This document shows, piece after piece, positions 34,802 through 47,418 of a stretch of DNA of 64,000 nucleotides (position 1 is the stretch's first letter; every line of letters begins with the position of its first letter). The notes beneath the pieces were generated by a model that was not told the DNA's origin, did not search any database, and was given only the letters and a program-made list of their open reading frames with translations. The DNA comes from Geodermatophilus tzadiensis (GTDB taxonomy: Bacteria; Actinomycetota; Actinomycetes; Mycobacteriales; Geodermatophilaceae): positions 124,001 to 188,000 of the forward strand of contig NZ_PVTG01000008.1 of assembly GCF_003002915.1 (NCBI RefSeq). Direction: 5' to 3'. A program made the translations under genes and the position numbers.

Positions 34802-36012
34802 GGGGCGGCCACCGGGGCGCCGTCCTCCTCCACGCGGGCGGCCGCGAGGGGCAGCACCGCGGCCACCCGCCAGCCGCCGGCCGGGCGAGGTCCGGCGGTG
34901 ACCGACCCGTCCCAGGCCGCCACCCGCTCCCGCATGCCGACCAGCCCGTGCCCGGCCCGGTCGGGGGCGGCGGCCGCGGGGGCGCCGTCGTCGGTCACCT
35001 CGACGGCGAGCTCGGCCGCCCGCCAGTCGAGCCGGACCTCGGCCGACCGCGCACCGCGGGCGTGCCGCAGCGTGTTGGTCAGCGCCTCCTGCACCAGCCG
35101 GTGGACGGCGAGCTGCGCACCGGCCGGCAGCGGCCGCGGCCGGCCCGTGACCCGGAGCACCGTGGGGAGGCCGGCGGCGCGCACCTGTTCCACGACGCCG
35201 GTCAGGTCGGCCAGGCCCGGCGCCGGCGCGCGCTCGGCCGGGTCGTCGTCGGTGCGCAGGACCCCGACCAGCCGGTGCATCTCGGCGAGCGCCTGCCGGC
35301 CGGTGGCGGCGATCTGCGCCACCGCCTCCCGGGCCTGCCCGGTGCCGGGCGCGAAGCCGGCGCCGTCGGCGAGCGCCGTCATGACCGACAGGTTGTGCGC
35401 GACGACGTCGTGCAGTTCGCGGGCGATGCGGGCCCGCTCCTCGACGACGGCGACCCGAGCCCGGGCGTCGCGCTCCCGCTCGGCGCGGGCGGCGCGGTCC
35501 TCCAGTGCCTCGAGGTAGGCGCGCCGGGTGCGGCGGTCGCGGCCCACGACGGCCGCGGTGACGGTGACCGCGGCCAGCGGGACGACGGCGGCGCCACCGG
35601 GGCGCCCGGCCAGCGCGGCCGCGCCGGCCAGCACGGGGACGGCCAGGCAGGTGGCGACGGCGGCGGCCGCCGTCCGCGGGGCGCAGCGGTCGACGACCCA
35701 CACGAGCAGCAGCAGCACGGCCGCCCCGGCCGGCAGCAGGTACCGCAGCTCGAGGCCGTGGACCAGCCACCAGCCGACGACCACGGCGACGCTGACCCCG
35801 AAGGCCGGGAGGGGCGCCCGGGCGCGGGCCAGGGCCGGCGCCCAGGCCAGCAGGGTGACGACGACGTCGGCGGGGGTCGGCCCGCCGAAGCGCAGGAGCG
35901 GGCCGACGGAGAGGACGGCGCCGGCGACCACCGGTCCCACCGTCCCCACCGCCGACCGCACCTGCACGGGCGCCATCGTGCCCCCCGCCGGCCCGCCGGG
36001 CCGGGTGCTCAC
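34798..36012 (-). CDS. Sensor histidine kinase (DesK/NarX-like, HisKA_3)
   Basis: 404 residues from GTG 36012, which overlaps the permease stop (GTGA). Four to five N-terminal membrane segments, then a coiled segment and the HisKA_3 dimerisation helix RIARELHDVVAHNLSVM with the phospho-accepting His. The ATPase region has HRLVQEALTNTLRHARG and GHGLVGMRERV. No extracellular sensor domain is visible, so it probably senses within or through the membrane, possibly through the adjacent transporter. Confidence 0.9.
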   Translation of the reverse strand: MSTRPGGPAGGTMAPVQVRSAVGTVGPVVAGAVLSVGPLLRFGGPTPADVVVTLLAWAPALARARAPLPAFGVSVAVVVGWWLVHGLELRYLLPAGAAVLLLLVWVVDRCAPRTAAAAVATCLAVPVLAGAAALAGRPGGAAVVPLAAVTVTAAVVGRDRRTRRAYLEALEDRAARAERERDARARVAVVEERARIARELHDVVAHNLSVMTALADGAGFAPGTGQAREAVAQIAATGRQALAEMHRLVGVLRTDDDPAERAPAPGLADLTGVVEQVRAAGLPTVLRVTGRPRPLPAGAQLAVHRLVQEALTNTLRHARGARSAEVRLDWRAAELAVEVTDDGAPAAAAPDRAGHGLVGMRERVAAWDGSVTAGPRPAGGWRVAAVLPLAAARVEEDGAPVAAP

Positions 36013-36845
36013 GCGTCGCGTCGGCGCACCGTGACCACCGCGGCGGCGAAGAGCACGACGAGGTAGCCGCAGAGGACGGCCAGGCCGGTCCACGGCGCGA
36101 ACTCGTCGGGCCCGGTGACGCGCTGCACGATGCTCGAGCCGGCCTGGCCCGGGAGCCACCGCACGACGTCGGGACCCCAGCTCGAGGGCAGCAGGTTGCC
36201 GAGCACCGGCAGCAGGAAGACGATCCCGAACAGCGTGCCGATGGCGCCGCCGGTGGAGCGCAGCAGCCAGCCCAGCGCGGAGCCGAGCAGGCCGATCCCC
36301 GTCACGTACAGCCCGGCGCCGAGGACGGCGCGCGCCGCCCCGTCGTCGGTCAGGGACACCCCCGCGTCGCCGAGCGAGGCCTGACCGACGAGGAAGGCGG
36401 CCAGGGCGGCCAGGGCGGTCGTCGCCAGACCCACCGCGGCGAGCACCACGGCGCGGGCCAGCAGCACCGGCCAGCGCTGCGGCACGGCGGCGAAGGTCAC
36501 CCGCACCGCGCCGCTGGTGTACTCGCCGGTGACGAGCAGCACGCCGAGCACCCCGACGACGAGGGCGGCCAGGTTGTGGCCGCCGAGGCTCAGCGCGACC
36601 GGGTCGGCCAGGTCCAGGCCGGGCGGGCCGCCCCGCCCGCCGGGGCCGCCGGACTCCGCCGTCGAGGTGAACAGCAGCCCGAGCAGGACCATCGCGGCCG
36701 ACGCCCCGCCGAGCACCCACCAGGTGGTGCGCAGCGACCGGACGGCCACCCACTGCCCGGCCAGCAGGCCGCGGACGCCGCCGCCGGCCGGGCGCCACGC
36801 GGGCGTCACGCGGGCGCGGTCGGGACCGAGGGTGCCGGTGCTCAT
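36009..36845 (-). CDS. ABC-2-type transporter permease
   Basis: 278 residues, six membrane segments. After LLAGQWVAVRSLRTTWWVL come LLVTGEYTSGAVRVTFAAVPQRW, the common feature of bacitracin/lantibiotic-type ABC-2 permeases, and FGIVFLLPVLGNLLP. The ATG overlaps the ATPase stop (ATGA). With the ATPase it forms an exporter whose substrate is unknown; pairing with a kinase and regulator suggests antibiotic or envelope-stress response. Confidence 0.88.
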   Translation of the reverse strand: MSTGTLGPDRARVTPAWRPAGGGVRGLLAGQWVAVRSLRTTWWVLGGASAAMVLLGLLFTSTAESGGPGGRGGPPGLDLADPVALSLGGHNLAALVVGVLGVLLVTGEYTSGAVRVTFAAVPQRWPVLLARAVVLAAVGLATTALAALAAFLVGQASLGDAGVSLTDDGAARAVLGAGLYVTGIGLLGSALGWLLRSTGGAIGTLFGIVFLLPVLGNLLPSSWGPDVVRWLPGQAGSSIVQRVTGPDEFAPWTGLAVLCGYLVVLFAAAVVTVRRRDA

Positions 36846-37765
36846 GCCAGGACCTCCTGTGCGGCGTCGGTGCGGTACTCCCGCTCGTCGCGGGTCAGGT
36901 CCATGAAGGCCTCCTCCAGGGAGGCCGACACCGGGGTCAGCTCGTGCAGCGCGATCCCGGCGCGGGCGGCGCGGTCGCCGATCTCGGCGGCGGCCAGCCC
37001 GCGCACCTCGACCAACCCGCGCTCCGGGGAGTCCAGGACGACGCCCTCGCCGGCCAGCAGGTCGACCAGCTCCACCGCCTGCGGGCTGCGGACCCGCACC
37101 GACGAGCCGCCGGCCTGCCGCAGCACGTCGGCGGTGGGTGCGTCGACGACCAGCCGCCCCCGGCCGAGGACGACGAGGTGGTCGGCGGTCACCGCCATCT
37201 CGCTCATCAGGTGCGAGGACACCAGCACGGTCCGCCCCTCGGCCGCCAGCCGCCGGGTGAGGGTGCGGATCCACAGCACGCCGTCGGGGTCCAGGCCGTT
37301 GACCGGCTCGTCGAGCACCACCGTGGCCGGGTCGCCCAGCAGGGCGGTCGCCACCCCGAGGCGCTGGCCCATGCCGAGGGAGAACCCGCCGACGCGCCGG
37401 CCGGCCACCGCCGTCAGCCCGGCGAGGTCCAGGACGGCGTCGACCCGCGACCGCGGCACCCCGGCCGTGGCGGCGAGCAGGCGCAGGTGGTCGCGCGCGG
37501 ATCGCCCCGGGTGCGCCGAGCGGGCCTCGAGGAGGGCACCGACGGCACGCAGCGGGGCGGGCAGGTCGGTGTAGCGGCGGCCGTCCACCCGGACGGTGCC
37601 GGCCGTCGGCCGGTCGAGGCCGACGACGACGCGCATCGTCGTCGACTTCCCGGCTCCGTTGGGGCCGAGGAAGCCGGTCACCCGACCGGGGCGGATGGTG
37701 ACGGTGAGGTCGTCGACGGCCGTCCGGTCGCCGTAGCGCTTGGTCAGTCCACGGATCTCGATCAC
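36842..37765 (-). CDS. ABC-2 transporter ATPase
   Basis: 307 residues. Walker A GPNGAGKST, signature FSLGMGQRLGVA, Walker B TVVLDEPVNGLDP and H-loop SSHLMSEM. The C-terminal about 80 residues are the extension typical of drug-export ATPases (SLEEAFMDLT). GTG start at 37765 has no ribosome site and lies 7 nt after a TAGCGT box, so the operon mRNA is probably leaderless. First gene of ATPase-permease-kinase-regulator. Confidence 0.92.
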   Translation of the reverse strand: MIEIRGLTKRYGDRTAVDDLTVTIRPGRVTGFLGPNGAGKSTTMRVVVGLDRPTAGTVRVDGRRYTDLPAPLRAVGALLEARSAHPGRSARDHLRLLAATAGVPRSRVDAVLDLAGLTAVAGRRVGGFSLGMGQRLGVATALLGDPATVVLDEPVNGLDPDGVLWIRTLTRRLAAEGRTVLVSSHLMSEMAVTADHLVVLGRGRLVVDAPTADVLRQAGGSSVRVRSPQAVELVDLLAGEGVVLDSPERGLVEVRGLAAAEIGDRAARAGIALHELTPVSASLEEAFMDLTRDEREYRTDAAQEVLA

Positions 37766-37772
37766 GCGGTCG

Positions 37773-37778
37773 ACGCTA
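37773..37778 (-). promoter_or_regulatory. Leaderless -10 (TAGCGT) for the ABC-2/two-component operon
   Basis: Minus-strand TAGCGT with a 7-nt gap to the GTG at 37765. The same CTAGCGTCG word occurs at the proximal recA promoter. Confidence 0.6.
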
Positions 37779-37861
37779 GGGAGCCCGGCCCCCTCCGCGC
37801 GTCGGCCGGCAGGACGGACCCCGGGCCCCGGCCCCTCCTCCGCAGGGAGTACGCCGCGGGG

Positions 37862-38056
37862 TCAGCGGTCCCTCGGCGGGACGTCGTACTCCTCGCAGAT
37901 GGCCAGCCACACGCGGCGGACGGGCAGCCCGGCCTCGATCGCGTCGACGGCCGTCCGGCCGCCGAGGGAGGAGAAGACGTGGTCGCGCGCCACCGTCTGT
38001 GCCCGCATCGACCCGAACTGGCCCTCGAGCCGGGACCAGAACTCCTGCAGGCGCAC
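37862..38056 (-). CDS. DUF3046 protein
   Basis: 64 residues, the usual length. It reads RLQEFWSRLEGQFGSMRAQT, then VFSSLGGRTAVDAIEAGLP and RRVWLAICEEYDVPP, the whole DUF3046 pattern. Found almost only in actinobacteria and usually near recA-recX, as here; its function is unknown. GTG start 6 nt after TAGCGT suggests a leaderless mRNA, and that box overlaps the TAG stop of the gene upstream. Confidence 0.92.
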   Translation of the reverse strand: MRLQEFWSRLEGQFGSMRAQTVARDHVFSSLGGRTAVDAIEAGLPVRRVWLAICEEYDVPPRDR

Positions 38057-38062
38057 GCCCCG

Positions 38063-38068
38063 ACGCTA
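38063..38068 (-). promoter_or_regulatory. Leaderless -10 (TAGCGT) for DUF3046
   Basis: The box overlaps the stop codon of the upstream membrane-protein gene; the gap to the GTG at 38056 is 6 nt. Read-through from upstream is also possible. Confidence 0.5.
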
Positions 38069-38707
38069 ACGCGCCTCCCCGTCGGCGGGAGCGGCCGCGT
38101 GGTCGGCGATCCCCTGGCGGAGCCGCCGGACCAGCGCCGCGGGGTCGTCGGCGGCCAGCCGCACCTCGATCACCGGGCGGCCGCCGGTGCGGGCGAGGGG
38201 CAGCACCAGCGGCGTGCGCAGCTCGACGTCGACCTGGGTGGAGGCGACGACGGCGACCGACACCGCCCGCCGCTCCCCCTCCTCCGCGACGACGACCGTG
38301 CGCGAGCCCTCGACGCTGCGCCGCCGGACGCGCGCGACGGCGATCTCCTCCCACGGCACCCGGACGTCGACGGTCCAGCCGCTGCGCACCCGCAGCCCCG
38401 CGGCGTCGACGGTGTGCGGGTGCACGCGCAGCCCGGCGAGCATCCCGAGCATCCACAGCAGCCCGTAGAGGCCGAGGACCGCCACCGCGACCCGCAGCGA
38501 CCGCCAGGGCAGCAGCCAGTCGACCAGCGGGATCTCGACCGCCGACAGCACGACGAACGTCCACATCACCGGCGCGGCCGCCGAGGCGTACGGGAAGGCC
38601 TCGGCTCCGGCCGGCACGTCGGGACGGCGGCGCACCCACCGCCACAGGCTGCGCCACGTGCCGAGCTCGAAGACCACCGCGCGGCGCACGAGCTCGCGGG
38701 CGGTCAC
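38066..38707 (-). CDS. Membrane protein with PH-like cytoplasmic domain
   Basis: 213 residues. Two membrane segments (AAAPVMWTFVVLSAVEIPLVDWLL, VAVAVLGLYGLLWMLGMLAG) are followed by a domain with HTVDAAGLRVRSGWTVDVRVPWEEIAVARV, resembling bacterial PH domains. I know no function. GTG start overlaps the MarR stop (GTGA), so it is co-translated with MarR. Confidence 0.72.
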   Translation of the reverse strand: MTARELVRRAVVFELGTWRSLWRWVRRRPDVPAGAEAFPYASAAAPVMWTFVVLSAVEIPLVDWLLPWRSLRVAVAVLGLYGLLWMLGMLAGLRVHPHTVDAAGLRVRSGWTVDVRVPWEEIAVARVRRRSVEGSRTVVVAEEGERRAVSVAVVASTQVDVELRTPLVLPLARTGGRPVIEVRLAADDPAALVRRLRQGIADHAAAPADGEAR

Positions 38708-39165
38708 GGGGTCTCCTCCGCCGCGGCGCCGCCCGGGACCAGGGCGCGCAGCCGCTCGAGGACCTCGTCCAGCGCGGCGACCAGTCCGTCGAGACGGTCC
38801 GGCGCCAGCCCGCCGAACAGCTGGTCGGCGAGCTGCGCCTGCCCGGCCGCCATCTCCTCGAGCAGCCGCTCGGCGCGGGCGGTGGGGGTCACCAGAGTGG
38901 CCCGCCGGTCGGTGGGGTGCGGCTCGCGGGTGACCAGGCCGGCCCCGGCCAGCCCGTCGACCAGGCCGGTGACGTTGCGGGCGCTGACGCCGAGGGCGTC
39001 GGCGAGCGCCCGCTGGGTGCTGGGGCCGGCGGCACGCAGCCGCCACAGCAGCGTCGTGCGGGCGACGGTGAGGCCCTCGGCCGCCAGCGACGTCGTCATG
39101 TCGCGGCCGAGCAGGACGGTGACCTCGAGCACCCGGTCCAGCGCGGCCAGCGTGGCGCCCGTCAT
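38704..39165 (-). CDS. MarR-family transcriptional regulator
   Basis: 153 residues. The winged helix reads TTLLWRLRAAGPSTQRALADALGVSARNVTGLVDGLAGAGLVTREPHPTDRRA, with the wing DRRATLV. ATG 39165 lies 7 nt after a minus-strand TAGGGG, so its mRNA is probably leaderless. A GTGAAG-CTTCAC palindrome sits at the -35 of this gene and of the divergent 36-codon gene, so it likely represses both. Ligand unknown. Confidence 0.9.
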   Translation of the reverse strand: MTGATLAALDRVLEVTVLLGRDMTTSLAAEGLTVARTTLLWRLRAAGPSTQRALADALGVSARNVTGLVDGLAGAGLVTREPHPTDRRATLVTPTARAERLLEEMAAGQAQLADQLFGGLAPDRLDGLVAALDEVLERLRALVPGGAAAEETP

Positions 39166-39172
39166 CGTGAAC

Positions 39173-39216
39173 CCCCTACACCGTGAAGGAGCTTCACCAT
39201 ATCGGACGCCTAGGCT
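39173..39216. promoter_or_regulatory. Divergent leaderless promoters sharing one MarR operator
   Basis: Minus -10 TAGGGG (39173-39178) serves marR at 39165; plus -10 TAGGCT (39211-39216) serves the small gene at 39223. Between them GTGAAG-GAG-CTTCAC (39183-39197) overlaps both -35 regions. One bound dimer could control both genes. Confidence 0.72.
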
Positions 39217-39222
39217 GGCGGC

Positions 39223-39333
39223 GTGTTCCCCACCACCGGCTCGGCCACCTGGGACACGGTCCTGGAGATCGGCATCGCGCTGTGCATGCTGGTGACGCTG
39301 GTGCTGCTCTGGCGGAACATGCGCGGGCGCTGA
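39223..39333 (+). CDS. 36-residue single-span membrane peptide, probable MarR target
   Basis: GTG at 39223 to TGA at 39331-39333. A short polar N-terminus (FPTTGSATWDTVLE) leads to one hydrophobic span (IGIALCMLVTLVLLWR) and a basic end NMRGR, so the C-terminus should face the cytoplasm. No ribosome site, but a TAGGCT box 6 nt upstream fits a leaderless mRNA. Third positions are mostly G or C. It is below the usual gene-calling length. It shares an operator with the divergent marR. A small drug- or stress-linked membrane peptide is possible; function unknown. Confidence 0.6.
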   Translation: MFPTTGSATWDTVLEIGIALCMLVTLVLLWRNMRGR

Positions 39334-39338
39334 GCGCC

Positions 39339-40592
39339 TCAGCGCCGCGCCCACACCACCGCGAGCGGGACGACCAGCGCCGCGGAGACCCCGGCCACCA
39401 GGCCGAACCCGCCCACCGCGAGCAGCGGCCCGCCGACCGCGCCCGCCACCGCCGCGCCCAGCCCCATGAGCAGGTCGGTCCCGCCCTGCGCGGTGGGCCG
39501 CACCTCCGCCGTCACCGACTCGGTGACCAGCGTCGAGCCCGCGATCAGCCCGCACGACCAGCCCAGGCCGAGCAGCAGCAGCCCGGCGCCCAGCCGCCAC
39601 GCGGCCTCCGGCGGCGCCGTGCCCGCGATCGCCGCGGCGGCCAGCAGCAGCGCTCCCCCGACGGCGACCGTCGCGCGCCGGCCCACCCGGTCGGCGAGCA
39701 GGCCGACCAGCGGGCTGAACAGGTACATCCCGGCCACGTGCACGCTGATGACCAGCCCCACCAGCCGCAGCGTCGTCCCCGCGGGACCGCCCGCGTGGCC
39801 CATGTGCACCGGCGTCATCACCATGACGCCGACCATCACGGCGTGGGCGACCACGACGGCCACCAGCCCGAGCCGGCCGCCCGGGTCGGCCCACACCGCG
39901 GCCAGCGCCGCCCGGGTCGCCCGCGGTGGGCGGGCGGCCGGCGTGCCCGCGCCGTCGCGCAGCCGGCGGGCCAGCAGCAGCGGGTCGGGACGCAAGGCGG
40001 CCCACAGCCCGGCGGCGACGACGGCGAACACGGCGGCGGAGACGACGAACCCGCCGCCGAGCGCCGGCAGCCCCAGCGCCCCGGCCAGCCCGACGCCGGG
40101 CGCGGCCAGTTGCGGGCCGAACACCGAGCCCACGGTGGTGGCCCAGACGACCAGCGACAGCGCCCGGCCGCGCCGCTCGGGGGCGGCGAGGTCGGCGGCG
40201 GCGTAGCGCGCCTGCAGCCCGCACGCGGTGGAGGCGCCGAAGGCGAACAGGCCGGCCAGCAGCAGCGGCAGGGACGACAGCGCCGCGGCGACGACCGTCA
40301 GCGCGGCCCCGGCGAGGGCGACGGCGTACCCGGCGACCAGGCCGGCGCGGCGCCCGGAACGGTCCGACAGCCGCGCCAGCGGGACGGCGAGCACCGCGGC
40401 ACCGAGCACGCCCGCGGTCTGCCCCAGCCCCGCGGCCGAGTCGCTGCCCGCGACCTCGCGGGCGAGCAGCCCGCCGACGGTGATCCCGACGGTGACCCCG
40501 AGCCCGCCGAGGGCCACCGCGCCGGCGAGGACGCCGACGGTGCGCCGCTGGACGCCCTCGACGTCGGGGGCGGCCGAGACGCCGGGGGTCAC
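39339..40592 (-). CDS. Major facilitator superfamily transporter
   Basis: 417 residues, twelve hydrophobic spans in two halves. The motif-A loops are PLARLSDRSGRRAGLV and GLLADRVGRRATVAVG. No substrate-specific motif is visible; drug or metabolite efflux is likely. GTG start overlaps the acyl-CoA dehydrogenase stop (GTGA), so it is translated with that gene. It is convergent with the 36-residue peptide gene, with 5 bp between the stops. Confidence 0.88.
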   Translation of the reverse strand: MTPGVSAAPDVEGVQRRTVGVLAGAVALGGLGVTVGITVGGLLAREVAGSDSAAGLGQTAGVLGAAVLAVPLARLSDRSGRRAGLVAGYAVALAGAALTVVAAALSSLPLLLAGLFAFGASTACGLQARYAAADLAAPERRGRALSLVVWATTVGSVFGPQLAAPGVGLAGALGLPALGGGFVVSAAVFAVVAAGLWAALRPDPLLLARRLRDGAGTPAARPPRATRAALAAVWADPGGRLGLVAVVVAHAVMVGVMVMTPVHMGHAGGPAGTTLRLVGLVISVHVAGMYLFSPLVGLLADRVGRRATVAVGGALLLAAAAIAGTAPPEAAWRLGAGLLLLGLGWSCGLIAGSTLVTESVTAEVRPTAQGGTDLLMGLGAAVAGAVGGPLLAVGGFGLVAGVSAALVVPLAVVWARR

Positions 40593-41734
40593 AGCCCCAG
40601 CGAGCGGCCGATGATCTCCCGCATGATCTCGTTGGTGCCGCCGTAGATGGACTGCACGCGGGCGTCGCGCCAGGCCTTCGACACCGGGTACTCGTCCATG
40701 TAGCCGTAGCCGCCGTGCAGCTGCAGGCAGCGGTCGGCGACCTTGTTCTGCAGCTCGGTGGTCCAGTACTTGGCCATCGCCGCGTCGACGGCGTCCAGCT
40801 CGCCGTCGTTGTGCTGACGGACGCACTCGTCGACGAAGGTGCGCGCGATCGTCGTCTCGGTGTGCAGCTCGGCGAGGACGAACCGGCTGTGCTGGAAGCT
40901 GCCGACCGGCCGGCCGAACGCCGTCCGGGAGGTGACGTACTCGCGGGTGCGCGCCAGCACCGTCTCGGCCGACGCCACTGCGCCGACGGCGATCGACAGC
41001 CGCTCCTGCGGGAGGTTGCCCATGAGGTGGCCGAAGCCGCCGTTCTCCCGGCCGAGCAGGTTCTCCGCGGGCACGCGGACGTCGTCGAAGAACAGCTCGG
41101 CGGTGTCCTGCGCCTTGAGGCCCACCTTGTCCAGGTTGCGGCCGCGGCTGAAGCCGGGCATCCCCCGCTCGACGACGAGGAGGCTCGTGCCCCGGGAGCC
41201 GGGGGCGTCGGGGTCGGTGCGCGCCACCACGATCACCAGGTCGGCGTTGATGCCGTTCGTGATGAAGGTCTTGGCGCCGCTGAGCACCCACGAGTCGCCG
41301 TCGCGGCGGGCGGTGGTGCGGATCGCCTGCAGGTCGCTGCCGGTCCCCGGCTCGGTCATGGCGATCGCGGTGATCAGCTCGCCGCGGCAGAAGCCGGGCA
41401 GCCAGCGCGCCGCCTGCTCCTCGGTGCAGAGGTCGCGCAGGTACGGGGCGACGACGTCGTCGTGCAGGGTGAAGCCGACGCCGGTGGCGCCGATGCGGGT
41501 CAGCTCCTCGTTGAGGACGGCGTTGTAGCGGAAGTCGCGCACCCCGCCGCCGCCCCACCGCTCGTCGACGTCGAAGCCGAGCAGCCCCTGCTCCCCGCCG
41601 GAGAGCCACACGTCGCGCGGGACGATGCCCTCGCGCTCCCACTGGTCGTGGAACGGCGCGATGGTCTTCTCCGCCCAGTCGCGGACCATCCGCCGGAAGT
41701 CCTCGTGCTCGGCCTCGTACAGCGAGTGGCGCAT
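40589..41734 (-). CDS. Acyl-CoA dehydrogenase
   Basis: 381 residues, full length. FAD-binding motifs AIAMTEPGTGSDLQAI and SGAKTFITNGINADL, then QERLSIAVGA, RTAFGRPVGSFQH, and LQLHGGYGYMDEYPVSKAWRD...IYGGTNEIM. The MCAD-type catalytic Glu (YEGT) is Gly here (YGGT), so the base is probably the Glu used in the isovaleryl/long-chain subgroup. First step of beta-oxidation of an unknown acyl-CoA. Divergent from lhr by 115 bp; coupled to an MFS gene. Confidence 0.93.
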   Translation of the reverse strand: MRHSLYEAEHEDFRRMVRDWAEKTIAPFHDQWEREGIVPRDVWLSGGEQGLLGFDVDERWGGGGVRDFRYNAVLNEELTRIGATGVGFTLHDDVVAPYLRDLCTEEQAARWLPGFCRGELITAIAMTEPGTGSDLQAIRTTARRDGDSWVLSGAKTFITNGINADLVIVVARTDPDAPGSRGTSLLVVERGMPGFSRGRNLDKVGLKAQDTAELFFDDVRVPAENLLGRENGGFGHLMGNLPQERLSIAVGAVASAETVLARTREYVTSRTAFGRPVGSFQHSRFVLAELHTETTIARTFVDECVRQHNDGELDAVDAAMAKYWTTELQNKVADRCLQLHGGYGYMDEYPVSKAWRDARVQSIYGGTNEIMREIIGRSLGL

Positions 41735-41849
41735 GCCCGGCAGTGTGCCCCACACCACCCCCGGACCGGGCGACCCCGTCCGGGCGAGGGCGCCGCGGTG
41801 GCGTCCGCGCAGGCCAGCGGACTGTCGTACCCGCGGGGACACTGGACAC

Positions 41850-46454
<4,605 letters not shown>

Positions 46455-46517
46455 CCGGCACCCGGCGGCGTCCGCGTACCGTGGACCGTCGCAGTCGTGA
46501 GGGATGAGGGAACAGAC

Positions 46518-47366
46518 ATGGCAGCCGGCACGGTCCGCTGGTTCGACGCGGACAAGGGCTTCGGGTTCATCGAGGCGCAGGACGGCGGGGACGACGTCTT
46601 CGTCCACTTCTCGGCGATCGAGGACACCGGCGGCTTCCGCACCCTCGAGGAGGGGCAGGCGGTCGACTTCGACGCCACCGAGGGCCCGCGGGGTCCGCAG
46701 GCCGAGCGGGTGCGCCCGGTGGGCGGCGCCCCGCGCGGCCGCCGTGACGACCGCGGCGACCGGGACCGCGGCGACCGCGACCGCGGTGGCCGCGACGACC
46801 GGGGTGGTCGCGACGACCGCGGGCGCGGTGGCTCGCGCGCCCCCCGCGGCATCGTCGTCCAGGGCACCGTGACCCGCTTCGACGCCGACCGCGGGTTCGG
46901 GTTCATCGTCCCCGAGGACGTGTTCGTGCACGTGTCGGCGGTGTCCCGTGGCGGCGACCTCGAGGAGGGCGACCGCGTCGAGTTCGAGCTCGTCGAGGGC
47001 AACCGCGGGCTGCAGGCCGAGTCGGTGCGCCTGCTCCCGCCGGCCCGCCGCGGCGGCGGCTACGACCGCCCCGCGCCCCGGGACCGCCGCGACGACCGCG
47101 GCGGCCGGGACCAGCGCCCCGCCCGCCCGGCCCGCGGCGGCGACGCCCCGCAGGGCGACGCCGAGGGCACCGTGCAGTGGTTCGACTCCGGCAAGGGCTT
47201 CGGGTTCATCACGCCCGACGACGGCGGCGACGACGTCTTCGTGCACTTCTCCGAGATCGCCGACGACGGCGGCTACCGGGAGCTCGAGGAGGGCCAGCGC
47301 GTGGCCTTCACCCGGACCTCGGGCGCGCGTGGGACGAGCGCGACGGGCGTCCGCCCGCTGCACTGA
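46518..47366 (+). CDS. Triple cold-shock-domain protein with RD/RG-rich linkers
   Basis: 282 residues. Three cold-shock domains: about 1-68, 113-173 and 216-282, each with RNP1 (KGFGFI, RGFGFI, KGFGFI) and RNP2 (VFVHF, VFVHV, VFVHF). Two linkers (about 69-112 and 174-215) are Arg/Asp/Gly-rich, such as [19 protein letters not shown]. Usual bacterial Csp proteins are a single 65-70-residue domain. It should bind single-stranded RNA or DNA with high avidity, and the linkers resemble RNA-granule sequences. The ATG follows GATGAGGGA. It lies 63 bp after lhr and may share its transcript. Confidence 0.9.
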   Translation: MAAGTVRWFDADKGFGFIEAQDGGDDVFVHFSAIEDTGGFRTLEEGQAVDFDATEGPRGPQAERVRPVGGAPRGRRDDRGDRDRGDRDRGGRDDRGGRDDRGRGGSRAPRGIVVQGTVTRFDADRGFGFIVPEDVFVHVSAVSRGGDLEEGDRVEFELVEGNRGLQAESVRLLPPARRGGGYDRPAPRDRRDDRGGRDQRPARPARGGDAPQGDAEGTVQWFDSGKGFGFITPDDGGDDVFVHFSEIADDGGYRELEEGQRVAFTRTSGARGTSATGVRPLH

Positions 47367-47418
47367 GGAACCCTCGCTCCGCTCGGGGCGGGCCCCTGCG
47401 AGGGGGCGTCCCGGGCCG

